A stretch of DNA of 64,000 bases from Schistosoma mansoni (taxonomy: Eukaryota; Platyhelminthes; Trematoda; Strigeidida; Schistosomatidae): assembly GCF_000237925.1 (NCBI RefSeq), contig NC_031495.1:34852062-34916061 (forward strand). The letters are read 5' to 3'. Below the pieces are notes generated by a model. The model saw nothing but the letters and a program-made list of their open reading frames with translations, was not told the DNA's origin and searched no databases. Below are positions 36,311 through 48,600 of this stretch, one piece after another (positions within the stretch are counted from its first letter, which is position 1; each line of letters starts with the position of its first letter). The position numbers were made by a program, and so were the translations under genes.

Positions 36311-36604
36311 TATTAAGTTAGTCTCCCACAAAACACGAAATAAAATTTGCAAATAATTAAAATTTAACCATTTTCGGAAAGCACTTCAACTCAACTTATA
36401 CTGGTTTTGAAAACTTAGGCGTTTATGGTTTTTTTTTCAGTGGCTTATGCATAACCAGGTGAACAAGAAATGTTAATAAGTAAACTTACATTAGAGTAAA
36501 TCCGAAGTCCTTGTTATAGAAAAAAAGTACACAAATGCAAGTTCTTTTCTAGTTGCACTATTTATAAAATTGAATTTCTAGTGTACATTTCAGATTAAGT
36601 ATAG
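36311..36604. other. AT-rich spacer, nothing recognised
   Basis: No supportable feature. Confidence 0.35.
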
Positions 36605-36613
36605 TTATTTTAA

Positions 36614-37073
36614 CAGTTCAATTCATGAGTCGATGTAGACTAGACTACCATTAAAAACGCGGGAGCACTGTACGGCCATTTAGTTCTAGTATGGGACTCC
36701 TCAAAATGTAAGCATCCACGATCATGTACGCAGAACTTGAACTCGTAGCCTTCGGTTTCGCGCACGAAAGCATAATCTCCAGACCACTGGATTGGCATCC
36801 AACAGTGTTAATGTCTAACTTCAATCGATCCATGATCTTATGCAACCCTTCATACATTATCTTATGTGGATAGCTGTCTCCATCCGACACGGATTGAACT
36901 TCACTGGTCACGGTTAAGTGTTCGCACCAGACCGAAGGTCATAAGCTTGAGTCCCGCGTACATGATCGTGGTTGCACACTATTGAGGAGTCCCATACTAG
37001 GACTAAACGGCCATCCAGTGCTCCCGCGTTTTTAATGATAGTCTAGCTTACATAGACTCATGAATCCAACTGT
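36614..37073. mobile_element. SINE family B, long head-to-head palindrome
   Basis: Left arm 36614-36790 (-) and right arm about 36905-37073 (+) are inverted copies of the tRNA-like head, hammerhead and 3' end. They are separated by the family 5' arm (ACTTCACTGGTCACGG). Both arms share the same unusual variants: TTGAGGAG at the core start, TAAA in place of GAAA, and GCTCCCGCGTTTTTAA in the 3' part. That points to self-inversion of one copy. Both hammerheads (36664-36714 on -, 36975-37022 on +) are predicted inactive. Confidence 0.8.
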
Positions 37074-37129
37074 TAGAACTACAACAATCTCTATCAATCC
37101 CCATTCTGATAACTGTAGTTAGACAAATA

Positions 37130-37340
37130 TTGGAAACCAGGAAGAATTGGATAAGTTTTTCATCCCAGAATGGGACTCCTCACCAATTATTATCCATCAT
37201 CCTACTAGAGATTGGACTCGAGGCTTTCATGTCTCTCAGAGGGGCGCTTAACTCTTAGAACAATCGCTTGGCGTCCAGTGCTGTACATTTAATTTGCAAT
37301 ATTATGCAACCATAGTCCATTCCCATAGATGATCTTTTTA
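37130..37340 (-). mobile_element. SINE family B, diverged minus-strand copy
   Basis: CCCAGAATGGGACTCCTCACC (stem II side), the B-box complement GATTGGACTCGAGG and TTGGCGTCCAGTGCTGTACA give the family order on minus. It lies directly beside the palindromic pair. Confidence 0.6.
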
Positions 37341-37377
37341 TTAGGGTAAGGAGAGAGAAGTGCAGTTATGAATAGTA

Positions 37378-37436
37378 TTTTAATATATTATAGTATATTA
37401 TTATAGTATATTATTAGTATATTATCTATTTCTAAC
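37378..37436. repeat. TATTATAG-type tandem repeat
   Basis: About four imperfect units of TATATTATTATAG/TATATTATTAG in an AT-rich tract. Confidence 0.7.
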
Positions 37437-37440
37437 AAAT

Positions 37441-37505
37441 TACTTTCTTACTTACCTGCGCCTGTTACCCCCTTGGAGTATAGGCCGCGGACCAGCATAT
37501 TTCTA
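37441..37505 (-). mobile_element. RTE-like LINE, short 3'-end remnant
   Basis: TTACTTACCTGCGCCTGTTA, then GGAGTATAGGCCGCGGACC and CAGCAT match the last 65 bp of the LINE copies at 13.4 and 15.4 kb. Confidence 0.7.
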
Positions 37506-38877
37506 CCAAATATTTTTTAAAAATATGATCGTAGGTTTACACGCTAAGCTATTTTATATGAAAACGGACTAAGTTCAGCTTCTTAAATACCTATGAAATG
37601 AAATGTACGGTAAATTTAAGAAACTAGTTTGATAATGAGAATGAATCAGATATGACCGCGACTAGCTCAAGAGATGAAGAAACTATTTTAGAACATCTAA
37701 ATAAGATTAAGAACTTTTAATTAAGTGAGTTTCATGAAAAGATTCAGTGAGGATATTTGAAGACTGTTTTTAGGTATCATAATTTTTAGCTATTAAAGTC
37801 TAATTAAAGGACTCGTTAAGTATAGTCGAATGAGTAAAAAGGGGAGAGCAATGAGAACTATTCTTCTGTGAACTGTTATGTATATTTTTGTTGTGTATTT
37901 ACTAAACATTCAGTTTATGATATTTACGGATTACTCTATTTGTAAGTTATCATTCAACTTATTAACCGTTGATATATCTGTTGAATCCCTAGTATTTGGA
38001 GTTCAGTACAAAACTATGACACTTGCGAGTTCAGCGATGCCTAGGCTTTTCTGATGCATACTGTTCCATTGCATAAATCGCTAACAGAAACCAACATACA
38101 ACACTTCATCAGTTGGTACTTAACATAGGAAGAAGATGAAGTGTAGGGAAAACTTAGTATCTAAAGCAGAACAGACAGAACATAAAATGATACAACTTCG
38201 TATATTCAATGACGAAAGTATAGCCTTCAACCATACATAAAACTGGAGAACAAAAAGTAGTGGGAACCAGTTAGAAAAAGATAGTTCCCATGCCAAAAAC
38301 TGCACTTGGCAATATTTTTTATCATCTATAAATTAATCTTAGTTAATATAAACAAATTATTCAAATCTTCACTGTGATATATGTTAGCTTTGTGCGTATT
38401 CTGATTTATTATTTATGATGCGTTAGTTTTGTAATTACCTAAAGTACGCATATTAAATCGGCCGATTTTTATCATTTTCTAATTGGGGATTGAGAACAGG
38501 AGAATTTTTCATAGGACAGTTAGCATTATCTATACCGTACTATCGAGTTGTATATTAGTCTTTAAGGGAGAATTTTATTGAGTGAATACATAGGAGTTGA
38601 ATTCATAGCAAGACTATAGGAGATAGTTTGAATCCGTCACTGTATCTAACGCGACTGAACAGATAAAGGTCTAATGCAGTGCCTCAACGATGTCAAGCGC
38701 ACGTAAATACGAAGAGAGAAGAAGAGATTTTAAAAGAGAACTTTTATGTTTCAAAAAAAGAAAATCAAATACTTAAAGATTGTAGTACATGAAGTTCAAG
38801 ATATATGTTCATGATACAGTTGTTGATAAATATTTTTACTTCAGTGACAGAATTTCATTTCTTCTCATAGCTGTCTT
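37506..38877. other. Intergenic DNA, nothing recognised
   Basis: About 1.4 kb without supportable coding frames or identified repeats. Confidence 0.4.
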
Positions 38878-39045
38878 GATTAAACATGGTACATATGATA
38901 TATTATGTGCTTCATTCATGGTGTAGTCGCTGGTAAGCATTAATGACGAGTGGTAAACTAGGACAAAATAGCTGTCTAGTATTCTTTCATTTCTAATGGT
39001 TCACATGTTGAATTCAATTTGTGATAAGTTACAACTTCAATTTTT
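38878..39045 (+). repeat. Ancient SINE-B-like repeat, copy 2 of a pair
   Basis: Partner of 36155-36310: AACATGGTACATATGATAT, GTGTAGTCGCTGGTAAGCAT, then AACTAGGACAAAATAGCTGT and TTTCTAATGG. The segment GGACAAAATAGCTGTCTAGT corresponds to the hammerhead 3' half in decayed form. Confidence 0.45.
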
Positions 39046-39114
39046 CTTGGTATCGAGTTCAAAGTTATGTCGCGATCGTTATTTTTGATATAAACTGATA
39101 TGTCTTGCTGTTTG

Positions 39115-39517
39115 TAGTTCTTCCCCGTCGCCATTGATACGACTTACTGATTGAACGCTATATACGGATCCTAAGCTAGTCTTGTACGCCCAAGCTAGAA
39201 CTACACAGCGACTTGAACACGAGAGAAAAGGCACAAAATATGCGGGAAGCACTTTACTCCAAAGGTTCCCTTATGTACAGAAAATATAGGTTTTTTATAG
39301 TATTTTAGAAGTCCTTGGGTTTTCCTGAAAATTCTAGAATACTACTAAACACAGTATCAGTGTAGTAATCAGCCAATCAGAAGCTCTGCATGTGACTTTT
39401 CATTTTCACAATATTTCTAGCAAGACTTCTAATCAAACGCTGATTGGATAAAATGCTTCTTAATGTTTCCTGAGCTTGTCATGTCTGTTGCGAGAAATTT
39501 GCAGGATCATCCCAACA
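39115..39517 (-). mobile_element. Probable solo LTR with adjoining primer-binding-like site
   Basis: On minus the block starts TGTTGGGATGATCC (39517) and can end in CA at 39135 (383 bp). It has a TATA-like ACTATAAAAAACC well inside. Directly after the end comes TGGCGACGGGGAAG, like the primer-binding region of many Ty3/Gypsy elements. No internal coding region follows, so a solo or truncated LTR is inferred. Family not named; old. Confidence 0.5.
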
Positions 39518-41374
39518 TAAACATTTTTCTGAATATCTCTATCAAAATTCCCACCTAAAAATAATTGTACAAACTTTATTTTGTTTTATACAACCTGATC
39601 CCTTGATGAGGACAAAAGTAGTACAAAAAAACTATTTATGCAGTCAAATTATCTGTCATAACTCAAATGAACAGACTGTTAGTTGTACGTAGATATGATC
39701 AATAAACATGGATTTGGTTGTGACAGGATTTAACTACCAGGTTTTAGACATATACTTTATCATTTGAAGATATAACACTTTGGTAATTGAAGTAAATGTG
39801 AGAAGTAACGGGAAGTTAATCCTCATATCTCAGTCATTCCATCTGTCGTTAACCAGGAAACATGTGTTTCTTATTTTGTCAACCTTATTAAAAGAAGACA
39901 AAAAATAGTGGGAATACTTCATTAAACTCAGTTGCCTTTCTTTCAAGAGAATCAAAAAGGTCAATGTAATTAGTCAATAGTCATTGCACAATAACATGAA
40001 ATGATTTATAATAATCACCACAGGCAATCCAGCCTTTCCTGAGATGGACAAAAGTAATGTTAATAAGTGTGTAAGAATATATACTGTTTGATGATATAGT
40101 CGAAGAAAGATGGATAAACAAGAGTTATATTGACCAAAAATGTGGGTGGCTATATAAACAAAGTATTCTGTATATAAATAAATTTCTTTTGCAATTTTAA
40201 CTGGTCTTACATTGAATTAGACTCGCCATTTATTAGTCTACTTGACTTAAAATGTGAATCTAGTCTACAAATAACTTTAAAGTCAAAAACTATTAGTCAA
40301 ACAATCTTGGCTACTTAACACATGTCCTTATTCTTATCTTAACGTAGAATTCAATAAAGCAAATGAAGAAACAGATTTTAACAAGTGGATTTATTACACA
40401 TTGATTAATTTCGTTGGTGAATTGATATGAATTCATAGTAATAAAGGACGTCGATTACAGAATACAAGAATTAATTACGAGTGACTGATCACACCTAAAT
40501 GAGTATTCTATATGATTTGTCTATTAGACACGTGACTATATAGTACTTTATTTTGGACTAATAAGATTATCAGCTGTTGTAAAAAAATCAAGTACAAATT
40601 AAAAGGTTTTTTAAGTTATTCACCACAATTCCAAATAAATGAAATGAAACATTTCTCTATTCCACACGATTCCGAATTAATTCATTGACGAGGTGAAGCA
40701 AAATATAATTAATACAGTTTAATACATTACAGATGAATATTTCCTACGTATGCAACACAGAAAGATTTAGTCAAATAATTTCTTTTCTTTTGAAATTCGG
40801 AAAAAATCAAAGATGGAAAATATATCATATCCGTTATATTACTGGCAATAATCTCTCTGACTACTTTAGTGTATTTTTCGAATGGTCTATGGACTACAGA
40901 AATATCATACTTCTTAAGACTTTGGTTTGAAAGGCAGAATGCAAGACAAGTGATAACAAATTATATATGTTTATTCAAGTGGTTTAGTCCTAGTATGTGG
41001 TTCTTCAACTGTGCACCCATGGTCCTCTCAAAGGTCAAGTTTCACAATAACCACTTAATATTCCGGTCAGTAAACTAAAATCCGGTAATATAGATTTACA
41101 ACTTCAAGAAATTGATGATATGGAATAACATTCTTTGAATAAATGACATGGTTGGCTTTTCATTAGTTCCTTAACTGATATAAACCCGCGAGGAAAAGTG
41201 ATTGCAACTTTATTCAACCTCCACGAAATTAAAAAATAAACATTATTTGTATATTCAGTAATGAGAAGTTTTGACAGATAGAGTTCAGTGCTATGGTGAA
41301 CGAGGCAGCTACGCTGTTATATTCCAACTCATTGACCCAAATTTCAAACGCTCACAATAATAATTCTAATGTCT
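39518..41374. other. Intergenic DNA, nothing recognised
   Basis: About 1.85 kb. The frames at 40733-40930 and 40869-41078 overlap and have no recognisable domain. Confidence 0.4.
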
Positions 41375-41480
41375 TTTGTTTAGTTCCTACCACAGTCGAG
41401 AACTCCTACCCTAAAATGAAACAACTGTCCAGCATTCTTTGGTTTCAGTAGTTCTTTAGCTGAAACCCGCTCATGTAGAA
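41375..41480 (+). mobile_element. SINE family B, ancient hammerhead remnant
   Basis: CAGTCGAGAACTCCTACCC, then AAAATGAAACAACTGTCCAG and CATTCTTTGGTTTCAG parallel the family B hammerhead and 3' end. Strongly diverged. Confidence 0.4.
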
Positions 41481-42749
41481 ACTCTCTTTGAGAGTATGCA
41501 GATATTTTTCTACAGAGTTACTTCACTATCACTAACAGCTTCCACGTGGGGTAATTTTGTTAAGTATTTTGATATTAGATGAAAGTCAGTTTTGGAGTTA
41601 TAAATTTCAATTGGCACTGATATCTGCTGGGAATTTAGTACCGAAACTTAATTATCGTATGCAAGTTCACATATTATTAGGTAGATTTCCAAGTTAAATG
41701 AATGTTATTTATTACGTTAAATACTCAGTCTTAAAATAGTTACTTTGAGGCTGTAGTATTCTTGGATCTGTTGACAAGTATAATAGATCATTTCGAGTTA
41801 TTAATTGTTCTCTAGAACAACACCTGGTTTATGAGATTCTAAAAGTTTGAGAACATATAAAAAGTTCTGAAATTACGTATACTGACTAACAATCATCCGA
41901 GATCCAGAAATATGACAGTCGATGTTAAATATTTACTCGATAGCGCCCAGTGTAAAGGTGATGAGATTGTGGGAGAAACTGAGTTCTGTAATGCTTTAAA
42001 CAAATAAAAACAGAACTTGTCAAGTTATACGATGTGTAATGGTAACTAGGTCAGAAGACAGTTTATATCATCATACTGATTATGCTTATAATTTGGTCAC
42101 TTAACTAAATATCTTGGAATTATAGTTCACAGTGTTTGATATTCGATAGTTGCGAAAATCGATCGAAATCTTTGAACCTATATTACGGTACTTGGGATTT
42201 GAGAAATAAAATTTGGCAGGGTATTAATGTCTGAAACTACTATGCTTAAGTGATGTAAGCTGAAATCTATAAAGGCTCATTAGCTTAACCAAGGTTGCAG
42301 GTATATTTCGCAAACAACAACTTACATATATGATTTCTGACGACTGTTTTCCGTAAAATAGTTATTTACTGGTAATTATCCTGAATGAAGAATTTATAGA
42401 ATGCTTCAAAATATCTATCGAAAATAAGCTCGTTAGTTCAGATACTCGCTCCAATTTGACCAATGTATTAATGGATTATTCAATTATAATCTTATTAAAC
42501 TACTCCTAGAGGATTTGTTAAGGGTTCTCGCTAGGATGTCTTATTTTACAGGTATTTCTTTGCAGTTATAAAAATTGTAAATAAACTTTATGGATTATGT
42601 AGATCAGAATTAAGGTCTCTCACTGTAAAGTGAGATAATTTTGAAACTACTAGAGAAATTCCTTTGGAGATCATTATCATTAATAAGTACCTAACTACAG
42701 GCCTATGGAGTTTTCCATTGATTGAACCTGACCACTCAATGGGTTCAAT
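41481..42749. other. Intergenic DNA, nothing recognised
   Basis: No supportable feature. Confidence 0.4.
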
Positions 42750-44660
42750 ATGTGCTAGTCTATGGCTTTGTTGTTGTTTTTATGTGGATTCGTGAAGTGA
42801 AAATAACACTGTTTTGATGTGTGCTGTCTTGTTTCGTACATCTGAGAACTGGTATATTAGAGGTGAGGGTGTTTGAGATACTTGAACTGCTGTTTGTATA
42901 AATATATATATATATAATTGACGCCTTTGAATCAAACTCCCGGTTTTCAGCAGATGCTACTGAGTTGATTACCTCCATATCTGCCTTCCATATATTACGA
43001 CGGGCCGGCACAACTGTTTGACAGGCAATCTCAGCCATGAACTTGAATAAGAAGTGTATTGTTCAATATATATCAAGTGTTGTCAAATTTGTTGTACTAC
43101 TGTAAAGGAAAGGCCGGGACGGCTGTCGAAGCTTGCATTTCTTTACCCAGTCACTTGACTTATGACAGAGCTGAACAAATTTCGTATAATCTATTTGGAA
43201 TGGAAAACCTTATTGCTCGCGAACTAGTTACGGAGTTGCTCAATCATAAAATTGTTTGATGTCCAACCGAAAAGTTGACTGACTTCGCGAATAATAGTAT
43301 GCTTTGTAGAGAAATATCAGATTGCTCCTTAGCCTGGTGTGCCATAAAGTTTCTAAAGAGAGGTGCTTACATCTACCTGTGTAATCGAGAGTGGAGTCAC
43401 TTCATAGCGGTTGGCATGTGAAGCTTCCTTGAGCGTCTTCTACTCTCCAGAACTTCGAACGCCGAGGTCTCTTCGGTCGAGGAAAAGTCTCAAACGACAC
43501 AAAATGACGTTACCTTGAAAGGTGCAACTGTCTTTTCGAAAATCGGCTTCAGTAAAGCACATAACCATAGTCCCATGGCTGCTGGCGACATTTTCACAAC
43601 TGTTATCATCACACCTTTAGGTCTATACGGAATTTCGTACATGCCTTTCGGCCTAAGAAGTGCTGAACAAACTTTCCAGAGATTCATCGGTTACGTTTCT
43701 CGAGGCCCAAACTTTGTACATGTGTATGTTGATGACTGCTTAATCGCAAGTCTTGACAAAAAATCTCATCATCATCTGGACCTTATATTCGAACGACTGC
43801 ATTACTGTAAGCATACAGAAATGTCAAATTGGGACTGACTCCCTGGATTTTCTCGGACGACTATTGATACTCAAGGTATCCGCTTTCCGAAAACCAACTT
43901 ACCAGCCATTCTGGATTACCCGGAGCTGACTACAATCAAGCGACTACGCACATTTAACGGCCTGGTAAGTTTTTATCGATAGTTTATACTAAATCGCGTA
44001 TCTCTCATTAGATCATTGACCGACCAACGTCGTGAAAATGAGATCATCAAATTGGACAAGAACTCAGAAAACATTCTCCACAAATAAGGAACTTACCACC
44101 AAAGCAACGCAGCTCGCATACCAGGACATCAAAGCAAGTATTAGTATCGCAATAGACGCATTGGACTCGGAAGTCGGAGGAGTCTTACAACAATGGGCAA
44201 TCAACAGCTGAAAACCTCATTCATTCTCCTCGATATGGTTGAAAGACACAAAATCGAGGTATAGCACGTTTGACAGGGAACTCTAAGTCATGCATTGTGC
44301 TGTACGGCACTTTCAACACTATGAAAGTTCGAGAATATACTCTGTTTACTGACCATAAACCTGACCGCATTCGTTTTAGTGGACTCACCAAGCTGAAGAC
44401 GCTAGGTCATGCATTCGGACCAGATCACAAGTGGGTACACAGTGCTTCACATCTCCTACGACCGCTTGTCAGCTTAGATTGATCACTTCTCGATATATCG
44501 ATAGTCTATCAAATATATATTCTAACCTCTTCTCGTTTGACTTCTGATTTGACTGGGTTGGCCCGCTCCGATTACGGAAGATGTTACTGGTCAGTGTGTT
44601 GTCAAACTCGGAACACTTTCGACGTCTTTGATTTGTTACCTTAATTGGCATTTGGTCCTA
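42750..44660 (+). mobile_element. LTR retroelement fossil (Ty3/Gypsy-type pol, gag-like part)
   Basis: Parts in order. A gag-like piece lies at 43059-43259 (CKGKAGTAVEACISLP, YNLFGMENLIARELV), which resembles BEL/Pao gag. Reverse transcriptase lies at 43515-43838, with MPFGLRSAEQTFQRF and the catalytic YVDD box (HVYVDDCLIAS), typical of Ty3/Gypsy. An RNase H region lies at about 44110-44360 (SEVGGVLQQW, LFTDHKP). A terminal block (44365-44620) is shared with 22925-23190. The element is multiply broken and lacks an integrase and recognisable paired LTRs here. A minus-strand frame at 42760-43038 abuts its left side and may belong to it. Confidence 0.75.
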
Positions 44661-45285
44661 TTTTAATTTGTGGTTGTAAGTTACGAGTGGATCAATCGAC
44701 TGCGCTTCAATATCAGGCGAGATCAAACCTTTGACGTAACTGATGCGAGGTGCATGATTTGTTCCCGGCGGATAATTCAAACCTGAATGTTAGCTTTTAA
44801 CACAAAGGAGGCCACTGTATAGGCACCTCCCTTCAGTCGTCGTAGCAAACAAACCAAATGATGAAATCATGAAAGCTTCACCTTTGGTTCGGAAATCAAC
44901 TAACTTGCCTAAATTATTTAGATTAAACGGCGTTCTGAGTATCAGTGAAACATACCACCCTTGATTTTGTCTTGTAGATGTAGCAGGTAGTAGTATTTTT
45001 CGACTGACTATAAGATCTGCATGTTATCAAGATATAATAGATATAGTACAGTACGAATAACTTATATACCACTACTGCTAAATAGGCTTTGGGAGGTTTG
45101 CTATCACGAGTAGTTTGAGTTGATTTCCATCCTAACCATGGTTCAAGAACCAGTATCAAATGTTTAACCGCACTTCACAACAACCTTCAGCAGCATTCAT
45201 CCCAATAGTGGCATATTTGATATCTGGCGATACTATTGGTAATGTGTATTTCTAATTACACTAGAACTTAACTTCACGCTGAATC
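44661..45285. promoter_or_regulatory. Upstream region of DGK theta
   Basis: Contains no supportable gene. The promoter and 5' UTR of the kinase presumably lie here, but no clear TATA box or initiator could be picked with confidence. Confidence 0.35.
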
Positions 45286-45333
45286 ATGGCTGCTACTCAT
45301 AATCTTTTGGGGGTCACGAAAAATTTCACATAG
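45286..45333 (+). promoter_or_regulatory. uORF of DGK theta
   Basis: ATG GCT GCT ACT begins a 15-codon frame (MAATHNLLGVTKNFT) ending in TAG only 5 nt before the main start codon at 45339. If included in the mRNA it would require reinitiation or leaky scanning. Presence in the transcript is inferred, not seen. Confidence 0.5.
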
Positions 45334-45338
45334 CATCA

Positions 45339-45690
45339 ATGGAGTGCGAATTTTCGGAGGTTCTCAGTCTTCATGAAGCCTTAAGGATCAATCCTGGTAC
45401 TTCGATTGAAAGTGAATCAACTTTAAACTGTCAAACACAGTCTGTGAGTAAACATGAGGAACTTAAAGACAGGGAGAAAGGTATTGGTGGACCATGTGAA
45501 TCAACAAGAGCTGGTTCAAGCTCATTCACTCCCGACTCCGGCATTATCTCATCACTCCAAACGTCATGTGCACCAACAAACACTACACAAGGACACTCAT
45601 TTATCAGACGGACATTACACAAACCAGCATACTGTCATCATTGTGGTGAAGTTATATGGGGCATTTTAAGTAGTGGTTTTCAATGTGAAA
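45339..45690 (+). CDS. DGK theta exon 1
   Basis: Codons 1-117 plus one base. Donor GTAAGT at 45691. Encodes the low-complexity N-terminus and the first half of C1-1 through GFQCE. Confidence 0.9.
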
Positions 45691-48600
45691 GTAAGTAACT
45701 TGGTCCTTGAGATTAATATACTATACAAAATCACTGGACCCCTGCCACTCTGCATTTTTAGTAAGCTATACCGCGATACAAACTGTAATTAGGAAGTTGA
45801 AAGGTGGGACTATCATTTATGAATAACCTTTAAGCGACGCTAGGCTGACTTTGAAGACGTCCACTTAATAACTAGGACCAAATGAGGGTTATAAACTTGT
45901 GTGTGGGATTAGAATTATGATTTAAAGTTGATGGTTAAGGTTACGGATTAGATTCAGGGTTTTAATCACGAACTGGCATCAGCTATAATGTCAAATGAAT
46001 AGGCAAATTTCGTGCCAAAATCCGAGACCTGTTATCTTATACCTGATTAGTTCGTCCATAAATTATAGTCCCGCCAGTTGGGAGCCTAATGCTTGATGCA
46101 ACTAGAAAGTTTAGACTGTTTGTAATTGAATGGATAGTTTTCAACCGGTCAATTGTACACAACATAGAACCTGGTTCATGAAAAATAATTCGAGTTGCTG
46201 CACTACATCAATACACCTAAATACCAAAGTAGCATATTTAGTAACAGTATCAGTGGCACGAAAAAACATGGTTTTGTGAGGCGAATTGGTTTTGTTTGGA
46301 TAACTAGGAAACATGAGATCTGACGAAATACAAGCAGTTAATGCACCTGGCCTAGTACGAACGGTTCTAAACCGTGCTGTTCAAGTCTTTAACCACTGGT
46401 TGCAATCGAAGGGGCTTCTAATAAAGAATTATGTATCTATCACAGTTCTGTAATACATCCAAACTATCTCATTTGATGAAGACTCACTATTTTATCAATC
46501 GGTTGGCTGCTCTTACGTATTGTTCTGAATCTAACTTAAGGGTTCCTCACTAGGTTATAATCTTCATTAGTACAGGGTTTTAAATGTTGGATTCTCATGT
46601 TTCATCTGTTTCGACCAGTATGGTAGAAGTTCTGGTGCTCAATGCTAGTTTGTTCTAAAAATAAACCGAATGTTTCATTTTGTTCATGCAAAAATTCAGC
46701 ACAATTGTGATATGCTCTACATTTCTATGTCGGCTTAATTGTGGTAGTTATATAGGATGAAGACCAAATAGATTGGTATACCATTTAAAGTCAGTCATCG
46801 TGACGCATTCATTCTAAATCTCTCGAAATCTCGGGTGTCATTATATTACCCTGGATACTTAATTTTTGTTATTTCCTCTTCCATTTTTTTTGCTCAACTT
46901 TCTGCTTTTGTTGATATTATTTGTTTTTGTCATCGCTGCTAATATAAATTGTGATAACACGGATCGTGTTGGGGTTTTACTGCTTCCGTTCGAGTCAGAC
47001 ACCGATATTTTTCTTAACTGCATATTCCTTTCTCCAAAACTCATACGACCGAACATCAATAAAAACAAATTTCAAGTGAGATTAATTCGTCTCTTAGGAG
47101 GAAAACCAAATACAGATTTTATCGTGTAGCTTTTCCTCAACAATATAGATAACCAGTTGTTAATGACATCTCTGATCTAAACTTTAACTCCCAACTAAGG
47201 TTTTGGTTACTGCGTATCGTTTAATGACCATAATATACGGATATACACAGTTTACTATGATGGTTCACTTTCCACTGTTTACTTATGCTAGGTTTTACGT
47301 ATACTGTGCTAACGTCTTGTGGAGCGTAGGGTTTACTTTATTACTTTATTATAACGCAACATCAAATGATTATCGTATAGTTAATACGTACATATTACTA
47401 ATTCACGAGTCAAGGGGGCAAATCAGAGGAACCTAATGTTATGAGGGTCTAAAAATAGAGTTTAGTTGCCCAAAAAACGATGGACAACAATTTACACATG
47501 TTCTTTTGCTTGATTGGATAAGCAATTCTCTCACTTATTCCTAAATAAGTGGAGGTTGTATGACTGTGAAAAGTATTTATGACTACTTTTGTTAGTAGAC
47601 TGAGTTGCTCTACACATGTTCTAGCAAAACTGTAATTATTAGACATAATGTAAACAAAATACATTTCATGAGTTAAAGATTTAAAGCAATTGGTCACTTT
47701 GTCAATCAACGTAGAGCCCTGTACAAATGTGCGTTGCCCAAAGTCACCGTAATAAATCGTCACGAAGCGATGAGATTAACAAAATCGATAGAAAGGGAGT
47801 TAAAATAATGTAGAAATACTGATGTGGAGAATGACTAAACATTGAGAACATGGTTCTAGAAAGTGGAATGAGAAGCTGTGAATGAAAGACTACTGGAAAT
47901 TTTGATATATAGGAAGATAGAGAGTGAATGCATCTACTCCATTGTGACTGATTGTAAAGCATGTCACACAACGTATCTAACCACTGATCACGGTTACCCA
48001 AGTCAGGTAGTTTCCATCTATCAACATGACTCAGATTAACTGTCAGTGACTTTATGGAATAATGATACGTTTTGATTTGGTAGACTCCTTTTAATAGTTA
48101 ACTGATAGCATATCATTTTCGCGAGCTAGGTTGAAAGTTTGTTTACAATGCAAATACAAACATATCATTGCTTCATATATTGTGAATCGTTTACTAAGTC
48201 AAAGAGTCCAAAGATATACTCCAAGATTTATTTATTTGAACACAAATATTGGTAAAAGGGGGCACCAGATATGTATGCACCAAGAGCTTCAGCCTTTATC
48301 AATCCCATACAGTTGTTAGCGGCAACATGGTTTGTTTATGTTTATTAGTGTTGATGCTCGGGGGTAGGCTAGATAGTGTCGCTCCTTATGCTTAAAGTTT
48401 GAACTTGCCAGAAATGAGCGAATGTTTGAGCGTAATTGCAGGAGACAGTCACTTTTGTCTATTCTTTGCGCTGGGATATCAAAAGATGTATCTAGGTGTT
48501 TTCAGTGGTAAAGCCAACTTCTACGATTACCACATCTGGACATCCGGATTACTGGAGGTGGTCACAAACTTTCCTGTTAAATTAGTCTTTTACTCTATCC

